Source of the DNA: JBCCTX01 sp964652565
GTDB taxonomy: Bacteria; Bacteroidota; Bacteroidia; J057
Assembly (NCBI GenBank): GCA_964652565.1
Contig: CAZZEC010000078.1
Location: 1 to 27,737 of the forward strand
DNA length: 27,737 nt
Reading direction: 5' to 3'
Shown: positions 17,501-26,600 of the stretch, piece by piece
Layout: every line of letters starts with the position of its first letter
Position numbering within the stretch: position 1 is the stretch's first letter
Program-made: the position numbers and the translations under genes
Notes under the pieces: model-generated
The model's database searches: none
Told to the model about the DNA's origin: nothing
The model's input: the letters and a program-made list of their open reading frames with translations, nothing else

Positions 17501-17741
17501 TTCATTTATCAAGCTTCGTCAGGTGAGTATAGGATATAGCTTACCAAGAACACTACTGGCAAGTACACCTTTTAGAACGGTACGTCTTTCCTTTGTTGCA
17601 AGAAACCTTGCATTGTTATTGAACAACGTGGATAATATTGACCCTGAGTCTGCATACAATAATTCTAATGCACAGGGGTTGGATTACTTCTCTGTTCCAC
17701 AAGCTCGTACTTATGGATTTAACTTGAAGGTTGACTTTTAA
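14538..17741 (+). CDS. SusC/RagA-family TonB-dependent outer-membrane receptor
   Basis: A 1067-residue outer-membrane channel that imports a ligand delivered by its SusD partner, powered by TonB. In order: signal peptide (LLALFLAGCVVSMWAQ), a carboxypeptidase-regulatory-like domain (about 37-110, VSGKVTNSESGEALSGVSV), the TonB box region LDEVVVTAFG (114-123), a plug domain (about 130-245, with NSLAGKVAGVNVS, PLYIVDGIPID, ISVLKGANAAALYGSRASNGVILITTK) and a long beta-barrel ending in FNLKVDF with the terminal Phe usual for barrel insertion. The start is uncertain: ATG 14538 gives a 14-residue polar extension, ATG 14580 begins directly at the signal peptide, and a GTG at 14526 is also in frame. 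The SusD-like gene follows 21 bases after the stop. The substrate cannot be named; no polysaccharide-degrading enzymes are nearby. Confidence 0.95.
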   Translation: MNQHKFTITNQHFIMRRSILLALFLAGCVVSMWAQTQVSGKVTNSESGEALSGVSVIIQGTTQGTFTDAEGNFSVDAPADGSLTFSYLGYSPQTVEINGRTTVNVGLVVSDLTLDEVVVTAFGVERDKRALQYSVQEVEGESFTEAREINIVNSLAGKVAGVNVSNLSTGPAGSSRIVIRGNVSLTGNNQPLYIVDGIPIDNSSFGQAGMWGGYDSGDGTSSINPDDIETISVLKGANAAALYGSRASNGVILITTKSGKGGQGLGIEFNSNFVFEEVINNFDFQDQYGQGRNGEKPLDAQDAWGLGNGSNWGARLDGSLVPQFDGVARPYTYQADDNVDRFFDIGTTWTNTLGLSGGSEDHRVRLNISNLENKGTIPNSAYTRRNASLSYNGKFADRLTITSKILYSNEDADNRPRIADSPGNAINALFSLPHNYNVDDLRGDPDKLGAVPEGVETVDMKSPGEELQISNNLWNANPWWAAHQFDIDDVTDRVITSNVLRFDITDFLYIQGRAGMDWFTRRETVVTPYGTGYNRQGGINERERRVREINLEGILGFSDTYGDISVDAFVGGNQMVRSNETLSLNGNNFNIPFFHQISNAANQTVGYGINEEGINSIFGSVNVGYKNYLYLTGTARQDWFSTLNPDDNSILYPSVGGSFVFSELLGITSGPFTFGKVRASWAQVGGDTDPYQLLLTYGLGQGHLGIPNASIQQGNIPNALLRPLTSTEFEVGVELKFFNNRLGLDLTYYDQKTTDDILSATISNTSGFNGTTVNIGEMSNRGIELLLTARPIQTQDFTWDITLNGSYNDNQVESLSEGIDELRVAGGLGEPRTRWAFIFNVVGEQFGTIKGFPQETINGQPVYNRESGQPVQSSETVVLGNGVHRYNGGITNAFNWKGIYADILVDFKAGGDIYSGTNVRLVSSGFHRMTVEGLVDEAAGVVATSREDVTVTGVDQDGEPFSRSLEADEIPGFWGAYSSLSDKFIYDASFIKLRQVSIGYSLPRTLLASTPFRTVRLSFVARNLALLLNNVDNIDPESAYNNSNAQGLDYFSVPQARTYGFNLKVDF

Positions 17742-17762
17742 TAATTGGTTAAAAGAAGAATA

Positions 17763-19298
17763 ATGAAAATATTGAATAAAATAATAATCATATTCCTGGC
17801 AGCAGCATTTACATTAAGTTGTAATACAGATGAATTGCAGGAGCTTAATATCGATCCAACTGCTGCAAATGAGTTGGACTGGCGTTTTGTGTTAACAGAT
17901 GGGCTACTCTGGATACCAGAAAATCGCTATATAAACGGTCGTGTGCATCTCAATCTTGGTTCAGGTTTAATACAACATACTGCAACCCTTGAGGTTGGAG
18001 GAGAAAGAGGATCAGGAGATAAATATTTTTATCATCTGGATAGCCACAATGCATATCAAGACCGCATGTACGGGCTATCATTAAAGTCCCTTGCGGAAGT
18101 CATTCGCCAAACAGGGGAAGAGGGGTTAAATCCTAACATGATCAATACGCATCATGTTGCACAGGTAGGGTATATCTATAGTATGCACATCATGACTGAT
18201 TTATATGGTAACGTACCCTATTCTGAAGCGAATAGAGGCGTGGATCAGATCTTCTTCCCTAAATACGATGAACAAGAGTTTATTTACAAGGACATGTTGG
18301 CAAAGCTGGAAACAGCAGCGAATACCATTGGCACGGGTCCTGATGATGTAGGAACAGCAGATCTTATCTTTGGTGGAGACCTCGATAAATGGAGAAAGTT
18401 TGCCAACTCTATGATGCTTCGCCTAGCAATGCGTATTTCAAATGTGGATCCTGCTACTGCAGAGGAATTCGTGAGAAAGGCGATTGCTGGTGGTGTAATG
18501 GAAAGCAATGACGATATGGCAACTATACAAATGGCTGATGGTCCTAATATATGGAGAAATCAAAATGGTCTCTCTCGTGCGATGAATCCCAATGATTGGG
18601 GAGCTCAGAACATGATCGGAAAGACATTGGTGGATTTCCTTCAGGAGAGAAACGATCCTCGTCTGACCATTTATGCGGTAAGAGGACCCTGGGATGGCCC
18701 ATGGCTTACAGCACCTGAGGAGCAAGTGGGAATGCCTAATGGATTTGATGATGTAACTATCAGAGACTTCTTAGGGACAACCGAATCTATTGACAGAGAA
18801 GCCGAGTTTTCAAGAATCAATCCCCAACTGTTGTTTAATTCTGCACCATGGATACTCATGAACTATGCCGAGGTAGAGTTTTTGCTGGCAGAAGCTGCGC
18901 TCAAAGGTTGGGGAGCAGATAATGCTGAAGCACATTACAATGCTGGAGTAAGAGCTTCTATGCAGCAGTGGACTATTTTCAACGCTGAATTTGAAGTAAC
19001 AGATGAGCAGGTAGATGAGTATCTGGCTGCAAATCCTTTTGATGGATCAGAAAGAATGATTGGTGAGCAAAGCTGGGCAGCTAACTTCATGCAGTGGTAT
19101 GAAGCCTACAGTAACTGGAGAAGAACAGGTTTTCCTGAGCTTACTCCTGTAAACTTCCCAGGTAATGAATCAGGAGGTCAGATCTTCCGTCGTGTCCGCT
19201 ACAATACCAATGAGTTGGTTAATAATGAAGAAAATTTACAAGCAGGTGGTACGCTTCCCGATGATGTAATGACTCGAGTGTGGTGGGACGTGAATTAA
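17763..19298 (+). CDS. SusD/RagB-family nutrient-binding outer-membrane lipoprotein
   Basis: A 511-residue surface lipoprotein that forms the lid of the SusC-like channel upstream. The signal ends in the lipobox TLSC followed by NTDE. The body fits the SusD-like branch often found with non-polysaccharide SusC partners: an early LNIDPTAANELDWRFVLTDGLLW segment, HIMTDLYGNVPYSEA, and LFNSAPWILMNYAEVEFLLAEAALKGW, which is the conserved helical TPR-like stretch. The ATG at 17763 is preferred over a TTG at 17745 because it opens the lipoprotein signal and has an A/G-rich tract before it. A strong terminator follows 49 bases after the stop, closing the susC-susD transcript. Confidence 0.92.
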   Translation: MKILNKIIIIFLAAAFTLSCNTDELQELNIDPTAANELDWRFVLTDGLLWIPENRYINGRVHLNLGSGLIQHTATLEVGGERGSGDKYFYHLDSHNAYQDRMYGLSLKSLAEVIRQTGEEGLNPNMINTHHVAQVGYIYSMHIMTDLYGNVPYSEANRGVDQIFFPKYDEQEFIYKDMLAKLETAANTIGTGPDDVGTADLIFGGDLDKWRKFANSMMLRLAMRISNVDPATAEEFVRKAIAGGVMESNDDMATIQMADGPNIWRNQNGLSRAMNPNDWGAQNMIGKTLVDFLQERNDPRLTIYAVRGPWDGPWLTAPEEQVGMPNGFDDVTIRDFLGTTESIDREAEFSRINPQLLFNSAPWILMNYAEVEFLLAEAALKGWGADNAEAHYNAGVRASMQQWTIFNAEFEVTDEQVDEYLAANPFDGSERMIGEQSWAANFMQWYEAYSNWRRTGFPELTPVNFPGNESGGQIFRRVRYNTNELVNNEENLQAGGTLPDDVMTRVWWDVN

Positions 19299-19320
19299 TG
19301 ATCCCCATTCTTTTTGAGTA

Positions 19321-19336
19321 TCAATTTTCAAATTGA
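19321..19336. repeat. Small AT-rich hairpin after the SusD-like gene
   Basis: TCAATTT and AAATTGA pair around TC. It lies just before the main terminator and is probably a minor element. Confidence 0.25.
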
Positions 19337-19347
19337 ATAAATAATGA

Positions 19348-19377
19348 GCCAGCACAGATCATGTGCTGGCTTTTTTT
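19348..19377 (+). terminator. Intrinsic terminator of the susC-susD operon
   Basis: GCCAGCACA (19348-19356) pairs perfectly with TGTGCTGGC (19362-19370) around a GATCA loop and is followed by seven T residues (19371-19377). Confidence 0.9.
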
Positions 19378-19382
19378 ATCGA

Positions 19383-19416
19383 ACTCGCTGCCACGAGGGG
19401 GACTCGCTGCCACGAG
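19383..19416. repeat. Tandem pair of ACTCGCTGCCACGAG units
   Basis: The 15-base unit occurs at 19383-19397 and 19402-19416, separated by four bases. Each unit is itself a small dyad with arms CTCG/CGAG around CTGCCA; in the second copy the arms extend to GACTCG/CGAGTC. The GC-rich unit stands out in AT-rich DNA. Confidence 0.6.
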
Positions 19417-19509
19417 TCTCTAACACATTCTGCCAAATGGGCAAAATAAACTACGAATGATTTCGTAAATTTTATTATTTTTCGTAAGCTGCATAGAAAT
19501 ATCATCCAT

Positions 19510-21909
19510 ATGCTACGAAATTATCTTACCACAGCTTTTCGCTATTTTCGGAAAAGACCGGGTTACACCATCCTCAATATACTAGGACTGACTATAGGTA
19601 TATCGGCTTTTTTGCTGATTTTTCTATATGTCAGATACGAAATGACCTACGATTCTTTTCATGAAAAAAAAGAAAGAATCTATAGGATTTCATCAGACAT
19701 ACGAGAACCAGATAATGCGTTTAAATGGGCTGTTACACAATACCCCTTAGCCAAGACGTTGAAAGCGGAATATGGCGAGGTGGAGGAATACGTGCGATTT
19801 ATTCAAAATGGAACTACTAACATTAAAATAGAGAATGATAATTTCGTTGAGGAGGACTTCTATTATGTAGATAGTACAGTATTTAATATCTTTTCTTTTG
19901 AGATACTGGAAGGAGATCCGCAAACTGCATTGAAGGCTCCACAATCCATCATGTTATCACAAAGTATTGCGGAGAAACTATTTGGCAATATTGGAGAAGC
20001 TATAGGTAAACAACTGGAAGTAGATGGTAATGAGACTTATCAGGTGACAGGGGTCTTTAAGGATATGCCCAATAGATCACATATCATTGCAAGTGCTATG
20101 ATGTCTGCCAACAGTCGCCCGGAATTTAATAATACCAATTGGGGTGGGTTCAGCATATTTTCCTATGTACTTCTCAAAGAGGGAATCGATCCTTTGGCAT
20201 TTGAGCAGAAGCTTCAACAGGTGATAGAAGATTATGTTGCTCCCATTTTTGATCCATTAAATATTGAAATAAAGTACGATCTTATTGGTATTCAGCAGAT
20301 TCACTTATATTCTGATTATGAGGGAGAGCCTCAGCCAACGGGAAATATGTCCTATATTTATATATTTTCAGCTATAGGCCTATTTATGCTCATCATAGCA
20401 AGTATCAATTTCATTAACCTTTCTACAGCACGTGCATCGCAGAGAGCCCTGGAAGTAGGAATAAGAAAGGTCCTGGGATCACTTCGCTCACAATTGATCC
20501 GGCAGTTTTTATCTGAGTCTTTGGTATTTACCATTTCTTCTTTGCTGTTTAGTCTTATTATTATAAGATTACTCATCCCATTATTCAATAAGCTCTTAGG
20601 ACTACAATTAGATGCAGGCATGTTACTTGCTCCAGGCTTTGTTTTAACACTAATCCTCGTCATTGCTTTTGTGGGGATTCTGGGTGGAGCTTATCCCGCT
20701 TTTTTCCTCTCCGGCTTTGAGCCTATCTCAGTATTGAAGGGCAAGTACGCCAAAGGCTCTACGAGAAACCCTCTAAGAAAAACGCTAGTTATCATTCAAT
20801 TTATTGTTTCATTATTCTTATTGATAGGAACGGGAATCATCTATGATCAACTCCGCTATGTGAAGACACGGGATTTGGGATTTGATCAGGAACAAGTGCT
20901 CGCGATACCTTTCACGTTTGGTGAACAAAGAGAAAAGTGGCCTGTATTAAGGGAATCTTTTTTACGTCATCCCAATGTGTTGCAAGCAGCTACTTCCTCC
21001 AGCGTTCCCGGTAGGGGGTATCCCAAAAATGTGATGGCTGTTGAGCTTTCAGATGGTTCCATAGATGAGAGAGGCGTTGATTTTTACACGGCAGATTTCG
21101 AATATTTAGAAACCATGGGGATTGATCTTACTGAAGGAAGAACATTTTCCAGAGAATATGCTACGGATTCTACGTTGGCAGTTTTGGCAAATGAGGCAAT
21201 GGTAAAAAGGATGGGTTGGCAAGATCCCTTGGGGAAAAAAATACGATTTGGAGGAGCTCCTACTGATGGGGATACCATTCCTTATATGAAAGTGATAGGC
21301 GTAATTCAAAATTATCATCACAATTCACTGTACAATCCCATAGATCCCCTTGTTATCGTCCCTAGATTTGATAATCGGATTGGTCTGGTCAAGGTAAGTA
21401 CAGATAACGTGAGCCAAACCTTGAATCAAATAGAACAGGATTGGGCTGAAGTTTTTCCTACCACTCCCTTTGAGTATTATTTTATCAATGATGAATTTCA
21501 ATCTCAATATGCAGAAGATGAAAAGCGTGGGATCATTTTTCTAATTTTCTCAAGTATCACCATCTTTATTGCCTGTCTGGGTTTATTGGGGTTAGCTGCC
21601 TATACAACTGTACTGAGAACCAAAGAGATTAGTGTCAGAAAAGTCATGGGAGCCGAAACATTGGATATTTTGAGGCTTATGACTAAAGATTATCTCATAT
21701 TAGTTGCTATTGCTACCTTACCGGCTTTTGCCCTTACCTGGTTTTTAATGAAAAACTGGTTGGAGAGTTTCACTTATCATACGTCAATCAACTATTTGCT
21801 GTTTATCGCAGGATTTATCGTTATCGCTATCCTGACGCTGAGTACTACGGGATTTTTTGCACTCAAGGCATCTCAGCTGAATCCTGCGGAGACGCTTAAA
21901 AATGAATAA
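19510..21909 (+). CDS. FtsX-type ABC transporter permease (MacB-like, double FtsX)
   Basis: A 799-residue inner-membrane protein. Membrane segment 1 lies at about 21-41, followed by a MacB-type periplasmic domain (about 45-275), a first FtsX block of three segments (about 283-303, 335-357 and 378-400), a fifth segment at about 425-445, a second periplasmic domain, and a second FtsX block of three segments at the C-terminus. The family signature is seen in NFINLSTARASQRALEVGIRKVLGS and again in GLAAYTTVLRTKEISVRKVMGAE. These permeases work with a separate ATPase in mechanotransmission or lipid/peptide export; no ATPase gene is present in this window. The gene follows the susD terminator, so it is probably transcribed separately. 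Family assignment is strong; the transported substrate is unknown. Confidence 0.92.
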   Translation: MLRNYLTTAFRYFRKRPGYTILNILGLTIGISAFLLIFLYVRYEMTYDSFHEKKERIYRISSDIREPDNAFKWAVTQYPLAKTLKAEYGEVEEYVRFIQNGTTNIKIENDNFVEEDFYYVDSTVFNIFSFEILEGDPQTALKAPQSIMLSQSIAEKLFGNIGEAIGKQLEVDGNETYQVTGVFKDMPNRSHIIASAMMSANSRPEFNNTNWGGFSIFSYVLLKEGIDPLAFEQKLQQVIEDYVAPIFDPLNIEIKYDLIGIQQIHLYSDYEGEPQPTGNMSYIYIFSAIGLFMLIIASINFINLSTARASQRALEVGIRKVLGSLRSQLIRQFLSESLVFTISSLLFSLIIIRLLIPLFNKLLGLQLDAGMLLAPGFVLTLILVIAFVGILGGAYPAFFLSGFEPISVLKGKYAKGSTRNPLRKTLVIIQFIVSLFLLIGTGIIYDQLRYVKTRDLGFDQEQVLAIPFTFGEQREKWPVLRESFLRHPNVLQAATSSSVPGRGYPKNVMAVELSDGSIDERGVDFYTADFEYLETMGIDLTEGRTFSREYATDSTLAVLANEAMVKRMGWQDPLGKKIRFGGAPTDGDTIPYMKVIGVIQNYHHNSLYNPIDPLVIVPRFDNRIGLVKVSTDNVSQTLNQIEQDWAEVFPTTPFEYYFINDEFQSQYAEDEKRGIIFLIFSSITIFIACLGLLGLAAYTTVLRTKEISVRKVMGAETLDILRLMTKDYLILVAIATLPAFALTWFLMKNWLESFTYHTSINYLLFIAGFIVIAILTLSTTGFFALKASQLNPAETLKNE

Positions 21910-22028
21910 ATTTATATTTTTTGTTAAGTAGTATTAAGCTGGTAACGTTGAACGATAATTCTTTTTCCAGGTTTTTGTAGTATTGTAGTTACAATCATTT
22001 TGTAAGCACTGAGAAGTTAATAGATACT

Positions 22029-23540
22029 ATGATACACGCGAAGCTGAGAATTATAAGTTTCTTCTTACTCATATCCTCGTTATTTACATCCTGCGAGCAA
22101 AAGGAAACGGAACTGGTTTGGAGTGAGAACATCTATATGATTGGTTCTCAATCATCTCCCAGAGCTGTAGATCTAAACCAAGATGGGGTAAAAGATATTG
22201 TCATGGGAGCGGGACAAGGCGAGATTGATCATTCAGACCATGGAATTATTGCCTTAGATGGCAAGACAGGTGAGATGCTGTGGAAACAGGAAGCTCAAAC
22301 CCAAATGGTAGGATCTGCTACTTTTTATGATATTACTGGAGATACGGTACCAGATGTAATCATTGGAGGTAGAGAGCGTGAGTTTAAAGCATTAAATGGA
22401 AGAAATGGGCAAGTTATTTGGAGTTATTCTTATCAGTTTGAAAATGATCCCATTTTACAATACGCCAGATACAATTTTTATAACGGGGTATTAATTCCCG
22501 ATCAAAATGGAGATGATGTACCAGAATTGCTTACTGCTAATGGAGGGAACTGGGTCGCTAAGCCCGATTCTACCAATAATAGATACCCGGGCGTATTGAT
22601 GATATTCAATATATTAGATGGAAGTGTTCTCGCCGCTGATACCATGCCAGACGGTAAAGAGTCTTATATGTCTCCCGTGTGTTTCGAAGATGAGCAATCT
22701 CAAGAATTGAACATATTATTCGGGACAGGGGGAGAAACTATATCTGGGACTTTGTACCTTACTACACTGAAGGATTTAATGCAGAAGAAGTTATATACCT
22801 CCAGGGTATTGTTATCTGAAAAAGGACATGGCTTTATTGCACCTCCATCATTAGCAGATGTGAATGGAGATGGGGTCAATGATATCATTTCTGTCTCCCA
22901 TGCCAGCAAAGTTACTGCCCTAGATGGATTATCATATGATCCTATCTGGGAACGTACATTCTATGGAAAGGAATCCAGTAATAGTTTAGGAGTAGGGTAC
23001 TTTTCCAATAAAAAAATACCAGATATATTGGCAATTATGAGTGAAGGTGTATGGCCCAACTATCACAAAGCACATCAGGTATTGATCAATGGAAAAGATG
23101 GCAGTATTGTTCATCAAGATTCTTTAGGATGTTTTTCTTTATCATCCCCTGTAGTGTATGACCTGGATAGAGACGGTCTGGATGAAGCCATTGTAAGTGT
23201 AAATGAATACGATTGTAATTTAACCGCTGATGCTTCAGATTCAATCAAAATAGACATTACCAATGCCTTGATGTATATGGATTTTCAACATCCTTCTACA
23301 GGCATCATTGATCGAACCTCAGGATTTAAAAACTTTTTTTCAACACCCTGGATTGGAGAATTGGACAATGATGGATACCTGGATATTGTATATCCTCAAT
23401 ATTTTCACGCTCGAGAGATGGACCGCTTTAGAGGAATGACAGTAAAACGAATATCGACTTCTATCAAAATCCGTAAACCCGTTGTATGGGGTGCTTATAT
23501 GGGATCTGAAGGAAACGGGATCTTCCGTTCAATAAAATGA
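22029..23540 (+). CDS. Beta-propeller lipoprotein with FG-GAP/PQQ-like repeats
   Basis: A 503-residue exported lipoprotein (lipobox FTSC, Cys22). The rest is a repeat protein of the FG-GAP/VCBS or PQQ-like beta-propeller kind. Calcium-binding loops of the D-x-N-x-D-G type occur at about 48-53 (DLNQDG), 277-282 (DVNGDG) and 378-383 (DLDRDG), and weaker ones at 101, 158 and near the C-terminus (DNDGYLD). Strand patterns such as GIIALDGKTGEMLWKQ and ALNGRNGQVIWSY recall PQQ-dependent or BamB-like blades. It is probably a surface-exposed binding protein; no catalytic residues are obvious. It precedes the ASPIC-containing lipoprotein by 158 bases, with a large palindrome between them. Cooperation with the SusC/SusD pair upstream is plausible from position only. 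Confidence 0.78.
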   Translation: MIHAKLRIISFFLLISSLFTSCEQKETELVWSENIYMIGSQSSPRAVDLNQDGVKDIVMGAGQGEIDHSDHGIIALDGKTGEMLWKQEAQTQMVGSATFYDITGDTVPDVIIGGREREFKALNGRNGQVIWSYSYQFENDPILQYARYNFYNGVLIPDQNGDDVPELLTANGGNWVAKPDSTNNRYPGVLMIFNILDGSVLAADTMPDGKESYMSPVCFEDEQSQELNILFGTGGETISGTLYLTTLKDLMQKKLYTSRVLLSEKGHGFIAPPSLADVNGDGVNDIISVSHASKVTALDGLSYDPIWERTFYGKESSNSLGVGYFSNKKIPDILAIMSEGVWPNYHKAHQVLINGKDGSIVHQDSLGCFSLSSPVVYDLDRDGLDEAIVSVNEYDCNLTADASDSIKIDITNALMYMDFQHPSTGIIDRTSGFKNFFSTPWIGELDNDGYLDIVYPQYFHAREMDRFRGMTVKRISTSIKIRKPVVWGAYMGSEGNGIFRSIK

Positions 23541-23610
23541 GCTGTATTTCTCCTGTAGAGAAGAATTTTTCGGTGAAACGTTCAAATTAATTATCTTAAA
23601 TTGTGGTTAA

Positions 23611-23644
23611 TCAATAAGTGCGGAATTAATTCCGCACTTATTGA
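23611..23644. repeat. Perfect 34-base palindrome between the two propeller genes
   Basis: Bases 23611-23627 are the exact reverse complement of 23628-23644; the core is GTGCGGAATTAATTCCGCAC (23618-23637). Outside it, TGTGGTTA (23602-23609) and TAACCACA (23664-23671) form a second, wider pair. No T-run follows on the plus strand, so it is not a standard intrinsic terminator in the direction of the genes. Confidence 0.85.
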
Positions 23645-23698
23645 AGTAAATTAAGTGAATTAATAACCACAGCTAGCTATAGGTAAAAGGATATTATT

Positions 23699-26600
23699 AT
23701 GCTGAAAAGGATCATAACACTTTATATTATTTTTGTCATCATAGGGTTATTAGGTTGTGATGAGAAATCATCTGACTCGCAGAAAATTATTAATCAAACC
23801 ACTACTTCCCACACGTTCTTTCAACTACTGGACTCTACCACCACAGGTGTCAATTTTTCAAATGAAGTTATAGACCAACCTACATTCAACATTCTTACCT
23901 ATAGGAATTTTTACAACGGTGGGGGCGTAGCGATAGGAGATGTGAATAATGATGGACTGCCTGATTTATATTTTACGGCTAACCAACTTCCCAATCGTTT
24001 ATTCATCAATACAGGCAATTTTCAGTTTGAAGATGTTACGGACCGCGCGGGTGTGGCGGGTGCTAAGGCTTGGAGTACAGGTGCAAGTATGGCAGATATC
24101 AATGGAGATGGATATCTGGATATATATGTGTGTAATTCCGGTGATGTGTCAGGAGAGGGAAAGGAGAATGAACTGTTTATGAATAACGGAGATGGAACAT
24201 TTTCTGAACAAGCACAGGCATATGGCTTAGATAATGCAGGATATTCCACACAGGCCTCCTTTTTTGATTACGATGGAGATGGGGACTTAGACTGTTACTT
24301 ACTCAATAATAGTTTCAAAGAACCTGGCAAGATCGAATTGTACAAAAGTATGAGAGACAAACCTGATGAATTAGGGGGGGACAAGTTATACAGGAATGAT
24401 GGGGAGACATTTACAGATGTAACGTTAAGTGCGGGTATTTACAGTAGCGAAATCGGGTTTGGATTGGGAGCGGCTATCGGCGATGTCAATGGAGATTACC
24501 TACCTGATATATATGTGAGTAATGATTTCTGGGAAAGAGATTATTTATATCTAAATAAAGGAGATGGAACGTTTTCTGAAGAATTAGCAGATAGAATTAG
24601 TTTCTGCTCCATATCCAGCATGGGAGGAGATATTGCAGATATCAATAATGATGGTCACCCAGAGATCTTTTCTACGGACATGCTGGCAGCAGATAATTTC
24701 CGGTTAAAAGCGATGAGTGCTTTTGATCCCTTTCATTTAGAGGACATGAAATATCGAGCCAACTATCACTACCAGATTGCCCAAAACTGCCTTCATCTGA
24801 ATGATGGGAATGGGAATTTCAGTGAAGTGGGTATGATGTCTCAGGTTGCAGCTACCGATTGGAGCTGGGGAGCATTGATTTTTGATTTCGAAAATGATGG
24901 ATGGAAAGACATCTTCGTGAGCAATGGCATTACTAAAGATATCATGTCTATGGATTTCAGGGACTTCTTGCAGGAAAATAACATTGTTACGGTGAGTACA
25001 AGTGAAGGAGAGACCAATTATCAGAATCTCATCTCCAGGATGCCTTCCAATCCGCTGGTGAATTTTGCCTTTCAAAATAATGGAGACCTGAATTTTAGCA
25101 ATGAAACTCAACGCCTGGGCCTGGATCAGCCCTCTTTTAGTAATGGTTCTGCATATGGAGATCTGGATAATGACGGTGACATGGATTTAGTAGTGAATAA
25201 TGTGAATATGCCCTGTTTTATCTATAAAAACGAGGCCAATGAACGCATGGATAATCACTATCTTAAAATCGTATTTGAGGGTTATAAGAACAATCCATTT
25301 GGGGTAGGGGCTATGGTGAAAGTTACAGTTAATGAGCAAACACAGTACCTCCAAAATTTTAATTCTCGCGGATTTCAAAGTAGTATTGAGCCCAGTATTT
25401 TATTTGGGTTGGGGAAAGATTCTATTGTCAATCGCTTAGAGGTCATTTGGCCAGATAAGAAGCAACAGGTTATAAACAATGTAGTAGCAAATCAGACATT
25501 GACCTTAACATATACAGATGCTTCTATTACAGAAATGGAATCTCAGAATTCTGAGCCCATGTATCAGGAGGTATCTGAACAATGGATACGTGGAGGAGCA
25601 AGACATACGGAGAATGTGTACAATGATTTTGACCATGAAAATCTTCTGCTTAAGATGCTCTCAACGGAAAGTCCCAGGATCGTTCATGGGGATGTAAATG
25701 GAGATGAACGGGAAGATTTTATCTTACTAGGCGCTTCCAATGATGAGGATAAATTATATGTACAGCAGAGTGATGGTTCTTTTTCCCGAAAGAATAATCC
25801 CGATATCAGTGCAACCCGATCTTTTGAAAGTACTTGCGGGGCACTTTTTGATGCTGATGGTGATGGTGATCTGGACTTAATGATAGGGGCAGGGGGTAAT
25901 GAATATCAAAAAGGAAATAAATATTTCATTCTTCGCTATTTTCACAACGATGGCAATGGCAATTTCAGATTAGATAACAGTAATATCCCACAGGCATTGG
26001 GGAATTTTTCCTGCATAGAAACAGCAGATTATGATCAGGATGGAGACATTGATCTGTTTTTAGGAGGAAGAGCAGTTCCGGGAAATTATGGTTTGACACC
26101 CCGAAGTTTCCTCTTTGCTAATGAATCTGGAAAATGGGTAGAGGTTACTCCGCAGGAAATCAATGGATTGGGGATGGTAACAGATGCCTCCTGGGCAGAT
26201 GTGGATGGCGATACCGACCAGGATTTGATTGTCGTAGGGGATTGGATGCCTGTTACCGTGTTTGTGAATGAATCCGGTACTTTTAGGTCTCAGACGCTTC
26301 CTGGAAGTAGTGGATGGTGGAATAGAATAGAACCGGCTGACCTGGACCAGGATGGTGATATAGATTTTGTATTGGGAAATTGGGGACTCAATAGCAAATT
26401 CAAAGCTTCTGTAAACAGACCCTTAACTATGTTTGTCAATGATTTTGATGGAAACGGTAAAACTGAATTTATTGTTAACTGGTATCCACCCCTTGAAAAT
26501 CAAGCCTTTCCTTTTCCCACCAAACCCGACCTCACACAACAATTACCAAATTTGAAGAAATCTATTCTCACTTTTGGCGAATATGCCAATCAGACATATG

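Noticed and set aside
23548..23570. Possible weak terminator after the 503-residue lipoprotein gene
   Set aside because: The stem TTCTC/GAGAA has only five pairs and the T-run is interrupted; too weak to call.
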